From a bacterium (lineage in GTDB: Bacteria > Arandabacterota > Arandabacteria > Arandabacterales > JALGWA01): DNA of 10,820 bases. The number at the start of each line of letters is the position of its first letter. The stretch's first letter is position 1. The notes under the pieces were generated by a model. The model was given only the letters and a program-made list of their open reading frames with translations, was not told the origin of the DNA and did not search any database. A program made the position numbers and the translations under genes. This document shows, one piece after another, positions 1-5,150 of this stretch. Location: NCBI GenBank assembly GCA_025774425.1, contig JALGWA010000020.1, positions 1 through 10,820 of the forward strand, written 5' to 3'.

Positions 1-587
1 TAGTCTTCCCGGAGGTGGGTCGCTCGAATCCCATTCTCGGTTTCGCGATGGGAATGGGCGGTTTCCTGGAGAAGGGCCTCGGGATAGACCGCACCTACGG
101 CACCGTGTTCGGGATTCTCATGGTGGAAGGCTTCGTCGTGACGACGCTCGATACGGCCGTCAGGCTCAACCGCTATCTCCTCGAGGGCCTCTGGAGGACG
201 GCTCTCAAGAGACCCCCGGCGATACTCCGCTCCTACTACTTCAACTCGTTCATCTGCGTCGCACTCATGCTCGTGGTCGCCAAGACCAACGCCTTCCTGG
301 CGATCTGGCCCGTGTTCGGCACGGCCAACCAGCTGCTCGCCGCGCTGACTCTCATGTGCGTCAGCGTATGGCTCAGGACGAGAGGCAGGGCTTACATTTT
401 CGCGCTCGTTCCGGCGCTGTTCATGCTCGCGACCACCACGGCGTCGCTGGTCTCGCTTCTCCGCGGGAGGTATCTGCCTCAAGGCAATATCGTTCTGGCG
501 ACCACGGCCGTGTTACTGCTGGCCCTTTCGGTCGCTTTCATAGTAGTATCGGCGAGGACGTTTGCCGGAGGTGATGAGGTTGGATAA
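1..587 (+). CDS. cstA: CstA-family carbon starvation transporter, C-terminal part (5' truncated by the window)
   Basis: About the last 195 codons of a polytopic inner-membrane protein; the reading frame is open to the window edge and enters at base 3. Visible family signatures are TTLDTAVRLNRY and, further on, WPVFGTANQLLAALTL, both typical of the CstA C-terminal half. Several hydrophobic segments can be read, including two long ones near the C-terminus. Known CstA proteins are proton-coupled importers of peptides or pyruvate induced by carbon limitation; the substrate here cannot be told. The frame ends at TAA 585-587 and overlaps the start of the next gene (ridA) by 8 bases, so the two are probably translated from one message. 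The ATG-like or GTG codons near the left edge are internal residues, not starts, because the family motif context extends upstream. The family assignment is firm, the substrate is not. Confidence 0.88.
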   Translation, partial: VFPEVGRSNPILGFAMGMGGFLEKGLGIDRTYGTVFGILMVEGFVVTTLDTAVRLNRYLLEGLWRTALKRPPAILRSYYFNSFICVALMLVVAKTNAFLAIWPVFGTANQLLAALTLMCVSVWLRTRGRAYIFALVPALFMLATTTASLVSLLRGRYLPQGNIVLATTAVLLLALSVAFIVVSARTFAGGDEVG

Positions 588-963
588 GAAGAAGATCGAG
601 ACGTCTTCGGCGCCGGCGGCGGTCGGCCCATACAGTCAGGCCGTCAGCGTCCGGGCGTCGTCGCTCGTGTTCGTCTCCGGCCAGATCGCGCTCGGGCCCT
701 CGGGCGCGGTCGCCGGCGATACGGCGGCGGAGCAGGCGCGCGCCTGCCTCGGCAACGTCGCCGCCGTGCTCGATGCCGCCGGGGCCGGCATCGACTCGGT
801 GGTGAAGGTGACGCTGTACCTCAAGAACATGGGGGATTTCGGCGCAGTCGTCGAGGTGTATTCGACGTTCTTCAAGCCGCCCTATCCGGCGAGGGCCTGC
901 GTCGGCGGACTGGAACTCCCGAAGGGAGCGCTCGTGGAGATAGAGGCCGTGGCGGCCGTCTGA
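580..963 (+). CDS. ridA: RidA/YjgF/YER057c/UK114 family enamine/imine deaminase
   Basis: A 127-residue protein, the usual RidA length. It carries the N-terminal GPYSQAV motif, the FVSGQI strand and the C-terminal YPARACVGGLELPKGALVEIEA block that holds the conserved arginine which binds the substrate carboxylate. RidA hydrolyses reactive enamine/imine intermediates, such as 2-aminoacrylate released by PLP enzymes, in the cytosol as a homotrimer. I place the start at TTG 580 because the strong Shine-Dalgarno GGAGGT at 567-572 stands 7 bases before it. The in-frame ATG at 574 is only one base from that site, and GTG 571 overlaps it. The start overlaps the cstA stop by 8 bases. The gene ends 28 bases before selD, suggesting cotranscription; any functional link of RidA to selenium metabolism is only a guess. 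The family also contains members of other activity. Confidence 0.9.
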   Translation: MDKKKIETSSAPAAVGPYSQAVSVRASSLVFVSGQIALGPSGAVAGDTAAEQARACLGNVAAVLDAAGAGIDSVVKVTLYLKNMGDFGAVVEVYSTFFKPPYPARACVGGLELPKGALVEIEAVAAV

Positions 964-991
964 GCCGGGCCGGGCGGCCGGGGAGAGGATT

Positions 992-2035
992 ATGGCGGAT
1001 CGCAGGAAGAGGCTGACCGAGATGGTGAGCTGCTCGGGCTGAGCCTCCAAGATGGGTCCGGGTGACCTGTCCGAGATTATCAAGGGAATAGCCATGGTGA
1101 AGGTTCCGCGCCTTCTGGCAGCCACGGCGACACTGGACGACGCCGCCGTCTACCGGATGTCTCCGCGAACGGCCCTGCTCGCGACGGTGGATTTCTTCAC
1201 CCCGGTCGTCGACAGTCCGAGGAGTTTCGGGCGAATCGCGGCGGCCAATTCCCTAAGCGACATCTACGCGATGGGCGGCAAGCCCTTCCTGGCGCTGAAC
1301 GTGTTCTGCGGCTCGACCGAGGCCCTGCCGGCCCGGGACTTGAGGGAGATCCTCAAGGGCGGCGAGGAGAAGACGAGGGAGGCGGGCGCCGTCGTGGCCG
1401 GGGGACACTCCGTGGAGGACAAGGAAATCAAGTTCGGGCTCTGTGCTCTGGGGACGGTGGACCCGCGGAAGGTCGTCTTCAACTCCGGGGCCAGACCGGG
1501 TGACTCGCTGGTGCTGACCAAACCTCTCGGCATAGGCCTGATGACTACGGGCATCAAGTCGGGCGTCCTCCCGAAACGCTCCGTCTCCAAGGTCACGAGG
1601 GTCATGGAGGAGCTCAACGCCGGGGCGTCGAGGGTCATGATGCAAGTCGGCGTCAACGCTTGCACGGATGTCACCGGCTTCGGCTTCCTCGGGCATCTGA
1701 GGGAACTGGCGGCCGCCGGTGGGGTTGACATAGAAGTGGAGGCGGGCAGCGTGCCCGTCATGGGGGAGGCGTATGACATGCTCGAGGCCGGCTTCATACC
1801 GGGCGGCCTGTGGACGAACAGGCACCATTTCGCCCCGTGGGTGACGGCGGTCGACGTCGGTGCCGAGACCCTGAACGTGCTCTACGATCCCCAGACGTCC
1901 GGAGGATTGATCATCAGCGTGGCGGCGGCGAAGGCCGATAAGCTCCTCGGGCGCCTCAAGCGGGCGGGGGTCGGGCAGGCTTCGATCGTCGGGAAAGTGC
2001 TTGCGAAAGGCAAGGGCTCGATTATTGTTAGATAA
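992..2035 (+). CDS. selD: Selenide, water dikinase (selenophosphate synthetase), selenocysteine-containing, with in-frame TGA at codon 17
   Basis: Makes selenophosphate from selenide and ATP, the selenium donor for selenocysteyl-tRNA synthesis. The full frame starts at ATG 992, with GGAG at 982-985 six bases upstream, and gives 347 residues, the normal SelD length. It contains one in-frame TGA at 1040-1042, codon 17. This is exactly where E. coli SelD has catalytic Cys17, and Lys20 follows three residues later, also as in E. coli. The local motif is CSG-U-ASKMGPGDL, with the preceding RLTEMV matching the usual SelD lead-in. Metal and ATP residues fall in register with E. coli minus one: Asp50, Asp67, Asn86 and Asp90, and Asp226 in TDVTGFGFLGHL. 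Starting at ATG 1052 would remove the active site. Reading TGA as selenocysteine is supported by selC directly downstream and a SECIS-like hairpin. A sequencing error for TGC or TGT is the only serious alternative. Confidence 0.93.
1040..1042 (+). other. In-frame TGA read as selenocysteine in selD (Sec17)
   Basis: The TGA interrupts a frame that otherwise encodes a complete SelD from 992 to 2035. Twenty codons of typical SelD N-terminus lie upstream or around it, including Lys20 and the LTEM lead-in, and the conserved catalytic domain continues without a frame change downstream. Many known SelD proteins carry Cys or Sec at this position, so recoding is expected rather than a broken gene. Confidence 0.9.
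1043..1074 (+). promoter_or_regulatory. Candidate bacterial SECIS element for selD
   Basis: Eight bases after the TGA, bases 1051-1058 (GATGGGTC) can pair with 1064-1071 (GACCTGTC). This gives an 8-bp stem with two G-U pairs and a five-base loop CGGGT at 1059-1063. The loop begins 16 bases after the TGA and ends with GU, which fits the general bacterial SECIS layout of a small hairpin just 3' of the UGA with G/U in the apical loop, bound by SelB. The stem overlaps the codons of the conserved KMGPGDLS motif, so part of the pairing could be accidental. Confidence 0.65.
2001..2028 (+). promoter_or_regulatory. Possible weak promoter for selC inside the selD 3' end
   Basis: TTGCGA at 2001-2006, a 16-base spacer and TATTGT at 2023-2028 each match four of six sigma-70 consensus bases. 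Initiation would be near 2035, about 14 bases before the tRNA. The site lies in coding sequence and the match is modest; read-through from the selD message is an equal alternative. Confidence 0.25.
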
Positions 2036-2048
2036 ACACCGTGTATCC

Positions 2049-2143
2049 GGGAATGGATGGGTTCTGGTGGACCTCAAGGACTTCAAATCCTCTGTCGGGT
2101 GTAGACCATCCGAGGTGGGTTCGATTCCCACACATTCCCGCCA
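2049..2143 (+). tRNA. selC: Selenocysteine tRNA, anticodon TCA
   Basis: This 95-base tRNA, the same length as E. coli selC, decodes UGA as selenocysteine when bound by SelB. The acceptor strand 2049-2055 (GGGAATG) pairs with 2133-2139 (CATTCCC), followed by discriminator G 2140 and an encoded CCA at 2141-2143. The anticodon loop is CTTCAAA at 2081-2087 with TCA at 2083-2085, closed by AGGA/TCCT. The long variable arm pairs 2095-2101 (TCGGGTG) with 2107-2113 (CATCCGA), seven pairs with one G-U. The T arm is GTGGG-TTCGATT-CCCAC at 2115-2131. The eighth acceptor pair characteristic of tRNA-Sec would be G2056 opposite A2132, a mismatch. The gene starts 13 bases after the selD stop and ends 15 bases before the next start codon, so it may be processed out of an mRNA. 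Confidence 0.96.
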
Positions 2144-2158
2144 CTCCGGAGTGACGCC

Positions 2159-2671
2159 GTGAGACTGGCGCTCGTGATGCTGCTGGGCGGGCTGGGGCTG
2201 CTCGTCCTGGCGACGTCGCTGTTCGCGGGCGAGGTGAGCCCGGCGGCGAGTTCGGAAGCGCCGCCGGACAGCGGCGAGGCCGGTCCCGTGGCTTTCATAG
2301 GCATGCCCCATCGCTACGACCTCGAGAGCCATCTCGAGGCCAAGCCCAATCCCTGGAAGAGTGTTTTCCTGTCGGGCATATTCCCCGGCCTCGGCCAGCT
2401 CGACAACGGCGCGTGGGCCAAGTCGACCGCGTTCATGGTCATCGGCTCGCTGCTCGTTGCGAACATCGTGGTCGAATCGCAGCGGGCCGACCGTTACAGG
2501 GCGCTCTACTCGGGCAGCGGGGACGAAGACGAGGCCGCCTACTACTACGGCCGGTACACGTCCCACCTCGACAGGAGAGACAGTTTCACGTGGTGGACTG
2601 TCGGCTTCTGGGCGCTGAACCTGCTCGATGCCTACGTCGACGGCCACCTGTTCTCCTTCTCGAGGCAGTAA
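2159..2671 (+). CDS. DUF5683-like membrane protein of unknown function
   Basis: A 170-residue protein with an N-terminal hydrophobic segment (about residues 3-22) that looks like a signal peptide or anchor, ending near SLFAG. It has a central KSVFLSGIFPGLGQLDNG block (67-84), a membrane segment around 91-105 and a C-terminal hydrophobic stretch ending in LNLLDAYVDGHLFSF (153-167). The PGLGQ motif followed by a late DAYVD motif resembles DUF5683 proteins, which are small membrane proteins without a known role; I recall this similarity and did not test it. The start is GTG 2159, chosen because GGAG at 2148-2151 stands seven bases upstream. It begins just 15 bases after the selC CCA end, and lepB follows 33 bases after its stop, so the gene probably belongs to the same transcription unit. 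Its content gives no reason to connect it to selenium. Confidence 0.8.
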   Translation: MRLALVMLLGGLGLLVLATSLFAGEVSPAASSEAPPDSGEAGPVAFIGMPHRYDLESHLEAKPNPWKSVFLSGIFPGLGQLDNGAWAKSTAFMVIGSLLVANIVVESQRADRYRALYSGSGDEDEAAYYYGRYTSHLDRRDSFTWWTVGFWALNLLDAYVDGHLFSFSRQ

Positions 2672-2704
2672 TCGCGGTTCCACACATGCAATGGAGGTGG
2701 CGGA

Positions 2705-3328
2705 ATGGCTGCCGGAAGTTCGAGCAAGAAGAAGAAAAGGAGCGGCGGGAAGAGCGCCGCGAACGAGTGGATCAAGTCCATCTTGATAGCTCTGCTGCTC
2801 GCCCTGGTTACGAGGGCGACGGTGGTGCAGGCATTCAGGATACCGACGGGGTCGATGAGGGATACGCTGCTCGAGGGCGATTTCCTGCTCGCCAACCGAT
2901 TCCTGTACGGGTCCCAGATACCCTTCACGTATGTGAGGCTGCCGGCCGTGCGCGAGCCCAGGCGCGGCGACATAATCATCTTCAAGCACCCCAAGGAAGG
3001 CAAGGACTTCATCAAGCGGTGCGTCGCGCTGCCCGGCGACAAGGTCGAAATCCGCAACGACGTGCTGTACATCAACGACGAGCCCGTCGACGAGCCCTAC
3101 AAGAAGCTGACTGCATTCGGGGGGTCCCTGGCCAATTACGGGCCGATCGTAGTACCGGAGGGGCACATTTTCATGCTCGGCGACAACAGGCACAACTCCT
3201 ATGACAGCAGGTCCTGGGGGCCGTTGGACGAGAAGTACATAAAGGGCAAGGCCATGGTCATATACTTCTCCTGGGACGGGGAGAACCACTTTCCGAGGTT
3301 CAGGCGCATGGGCAGGATCATCAGGTAG
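2705..3328 (+). CDS. lepB: Signal peptidase I (leader peptidase)
   Basis: Cleaves signal peptides from exported proteins at the outer face of the inner membrane, using a Ser-Lys dyad. The 207-residue product has a lysine-rich N-terminus (K8-R12), one membrane segment at about 25-43, and the catalytic serine in IPTGSM (Ser50). The general-base lysine is in DFIKRCVALPGD (Lys104), and the GDNRHNSYDSR box lies at 159-169, all in canonical S26 family order. It is the short, single-span form seen in many bacteria, rather than the two-span, roughly 320-residue E. coli type. The start at ATG 2705 is supported by GGAGGTGG at 2693-2700, four bases upstream. It stands last in the ridA-selD-selC run and is followed by an inverted repeat that may end the transcript. 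Confidence 0.96.
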   Translation: MAAGSSSKKKKRSGGKSAANEWIKSILIALLLALVTRATVVQAFRIPTGSMRDTLLEGDFLLANRFLYGSQIPFTYVRLPAVREPRRGDIIIFKHPKEGKDFIKRCVALPGDKVEIRNDVLYINDEPVDEPYKKLTAFGGSLANYGPIVVPEGHIFMLGDNRHNSYDSRSWGPLDEKYIKGKAMVIYFSWDGENHFPRFRRMGRIIR

Positions 3329-3330
3329 GG

Positions 3331-3358
3331 GGCCTGTCGGAAAGCGCAAGTACAGGCC
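3331..3358 (+). terminator. Inverted repeat after lepB, possible terminator
   Basis: GGCCTGT (3331-3337) and ACAGGCC (3352-3358) are perfect 7-base inverted repeats around a 14-base loop, starting two bases after the lepB stop. No run of T follows directly; only CTTTCCCC occurs about 12 bases on. It could be a transcript-end hairpin of unusual form or an mRNA 3' stabiliser. Confidence 0.35.
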
Positions 3359-3513
3359 AACGCGGCCGGCCTTTCCCCTGGAACACTTCTGCTTAAAGGG
3401 TCCGGCGGCCCCGGCCGATACTAATCCCGTAAGAGATTACAGACATGCGACGGGACAGGAGTGCGCGCGGGGACGTGCGCACAAGGCAGCGGCCTGACTG
3501 GTGGAGGTCGACG

Positions 3514-4488
3514 GTGAGCCCTGCAAAGGACGCCTGCGCGAAGATGCTGGGGTTGGCCCTGGTTGCGGGCATGGTGCTCGCCACGGGCGTCGAACCGGCG
3601 CGCGGCGGGGAAGCCACACCTATTCTCGTGCTCGAGAGCAGGCGCATCAAAGCCTACGACACGGCTCTCTCGGGCTTCGAGAACGCCCTTATGGAGGGCC
3701 GTTACGATGCGCAGCTGGCGCGCTACGTCCTCAACGAAGACCTCCAGACAGCCGAGCAGCTCGCCGCGCTCGCGGGCGGCATGGGCGCGAGGATCGTGCT
3801 CGCATTGGGCACCGATGCGGCGAGGTTCGTCAAGGACGCCGACCTCGATGTGCCCGCGGTGTTCTCCATGGTGTCCGAACCGGGGGCGAGCGGCCTGCTG
3901 AACGCGGGCGGCGCGACCGGCGGGCAGATGACGGGGGCATGCCTCGATGTGCCCGTGCGGGAGCAGTTCATGTCGCTCCTGGATGTCGTTCCCAGCGCCA
4001 AGCGCATCGGGGTCATTTTCAACCCGGATGAGACCCAGGTCGCCGTCGACGAAGGGCGAACCGTCGCCAACAGCATGAACCTGGGCTTCGTCTCCAGGGC
4101 GGTCAGGTCGGAGGCCGATGTCCCGAAGGCTCTCGGCGAACTCAGACCCAAGATCGATGCGCTGTGGCTCGTCGGCGACAGGACGGTGCTCACAACGCAG
4201 TCGCTGCAGTACGTATTCCTGTTCGCCTTCCAGAACAACCTCCCCCTGATAGGCCTCTCGGAGCACTTCGTCAAGATGGGCGCTCTCTTCGCCGTCGGTC
4301 CCGACTACGAAGACATCGGGCGGCAGTCGGGAGAGCTGGCCGTGAAGATCCTCTCGGGTGAAGAGCCGGAGGATCTCAGGTATGTCTCGCCGCGCAGGGT
4401 GCTGCTGTCGCTCAACCTGAGGACGGCCGAGATCATCGGCGTCAAGATCCCCGACCGCGTGGTGCACAGCGCCTACGCGGTCTACTAG
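3514..4488 (+). CDS. ABC transporter substrate-binding protein (ABC_sub_bind, PF04392-like)
   Basis: A 324-residue exported protein. The N-terminus has a lysine, then a hydrophobic stretch LGLALVAGMVLA (12-23) and a small-residue region before the mature part, consistent with a Sec signal peptide. Two Rossmann-like lobes follow, with family-like motifs: IVLALGTDAA (94-103), KRIGVIFNPDETQ (163-175), KIDALWLVGDRTV (213-225), LPLIGLSEHFVKMGALFAVGPDYEDIGR (243-270, conserved GA-DY-GR pattern) and a closing LNLRTAEIIGVKIP. The family binds small ligands, including tryptophan in TrpX-type members; the ligand here is unknown. I prefer GTG 3514, with GGAGGT at 3503-3508 five bases upstream, over the upstream in-frame ATG 3445. 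That ATG has no ribosome site and would add 23 basic residues ahead of the signal. No permease or ATPase gene adjoins it. Confidence 0.85.
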   Translation: MSPAKDACAKMLGLALVAGMVLATGVEPARGGEATPILVLESRRIKAYDTALSGFENALMEGRYDAQLARYVLNEDLQTAEQLAALAGGMGARIVLALGTDAARFVKDADLDVPAVFSMVSEPGASGLLNAGGATGGQMTGACLDVPVREQFMSLLDVVPSAKRIGVIFNPDETQVAVDEGRTVANSMNLGFVSRAVRSEADVPKALGELRPKIDALWLVGDRTVLTTQSLQYVFLFAFQNNLPLIGLSEHFVKMGALFAVGPDYEDIGRQSGELAVKILSGEEPEDLRYVSPRRVLLSLNLRTAEIIGVKIPDRVVHSAYAVY

Positions 4489-4507
4489 GCCCCGGCCGAC
4501 ACGGTTC

Positions 4508-4536
4508 TTGCAAAATCCCCGCCCTCTTACTAGAAT
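4508..4536 (+). promoter_or_regulatory. Sigma-70-type promoter upstream of grpE
   Basis: TTGCAA (4508-4513), a spacer of exactly 17 bases and TAGAAT (4531-4536). Initiation is expected near 4543, about 38 bases before the grpE start. It matches the housekeeping consensus in four and five of six bases. No CIRCE inverted repeat is present around it; the CTTGCAA piece slightly resembles a heat-shock sigma -35, but no matching -10 follows at the right distance. Confidence 0.6.
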
Positions 4537-4580
4537 CAACCCGGCGCAGGTGGGTTTGCTGGAGGAGGTCTGGTGACGAC

Positions 4581-5150
4581 GTGAGCGGCAAGAGGCACAA
4601 GAGAAGCAGGAAGCCCGAGTCCGAAGAGGGCGTGGTCGAAGTCGGGGGAGAGGGGGAGGAGGCCGCGGGCGGCGGGACGGCGTCCGAAATCGACGTCGTC
4701 CGCGAGGAGCTCGAAGAAGCCAAGAACAAGTACCTGAGGGCGCTCGCGGATTTCGACAACTACCGGAAGCGCGTGGCCCGGGAGAGAGAGCAATACATCC
4801 AGTGTGCCAACGAGGAGCTGATCAAGTCCCTTCTCGAGGTCGTCGACAACCTCGAGAGGGCGCTCGAGGTCTCGAGGGAGAACACGAATCATGAGGCTCT
4901 CGCGAAAGGCGTCGAACTGACGCTCGAGAGACTGAAGAACGTACTCTCCGAGCAGGGCCTCTGTCCCATCGAATGCAAAGGGCTCCCCTTCGATCCCAAC
5001 TATCACGAGGCCGTCATGGCCGTGGAGCACGAGGGCGCGGAGCCCGAGACCGTCATCGAGGAGACGCAGAAGGGCTATACGCTCAAGGGCAAGGTCATAA
5101 GGCCGAGCAAGGTGGTGGTCTCCAAGCACCCCGGAGGAGAAGATGGCTAA
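4581..5150 (+). CDS. grpE: GrpE nucleotide exchange factor for DnaK
   Basis: Promotes ADP release from DnaK and acts as a thermosensor in many bacteria. The 189-residue product has a charged, disordered head (1-35), a long coiled-coil helix from about 36 to 105 including [13 protein letters not shown] (56-68) and [13 protein letters not shown] (84-96), and the C-terminal beta wing. The wing carries the [10 protein letters not shown] motif (137-146) and [18 protein letters not shown] (165-182). The start is GTG 4581; the purine-rich GGAGGAGG at 4561-4568 lies 12 bases upstream, rather far. A three-codon frame GTG-ACG-ACG-TGA at 4573-4584 sits between and overlaps the start in a GTGA. Its end overlaps dnaK by eight bases, so grpE and dnaK are translationally coupled. 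It is the first gene after the promoter; hrcA, its frequent partner, is missing. Confidence 0.96.
   Translation: MSGKRHKRSRKPESEEGVVEVGGEGEEAAGGGTASEIDVVREELEEAKNKYLRALADFDNYRKRVAREREQYIQCANEELIKSLLEVVDNLERALEVSRENTNHEALAKGVELTLERLKNVLSEQGLCPIECKGLPFDPNYHEAVMAVEHEGAEPETVIEETQKGYTLKGKVIRPSKVVVSKHPGGEDG

Noticed and set aside
562..579. TTG 562, GTG 571 or ATG 574 as the ridA start
   Set aside because: They precede, overlap or nearly touch the GGAGGT site at 567-572; TTG 580 has proper spacing and yields the family length.
1052..2035. selD starting at ATG 1052
   Set aside because: This start loses residue 17 and Lys20 of the active site, lacks a ribosome site at the right distance, and ignores the coding sequence and ATG 992 with GGAG upstream.
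1253..3349. A 698-codon open frame on the - strand across selD, selC, DUF5683-like gene and lepB
   Set aside because: It has no family similarity I can recognise, runs through a tRNA gene, and is a typical GC-rich antisense shadow of well-supported + strand genes.
3392..3424. CTTAAA...GATACT as a promoter for the binding-protein gene
   Set aside because: The hexamers match poorly and the 19-base spacer is long; the support is too weak to list.
3445..3513. Upstream ATG start for the ABC_sub_bind protein
   Set aside because: No Shine-Dalgarno precedes it, the added 23 residues are basic and unlike a signal sequence, and GTG 3514 has GGAGGT at good spacing.
3407..4499. A 12-base repeat (GGCCCCGGCCGA) at 3407-3418 and 4488-4499 on either side of the binding-protein gene
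   Set aside because: Low-complexity GC word in a GC-rich genome; there is no other sign of a mobile unit or flanking duplication.
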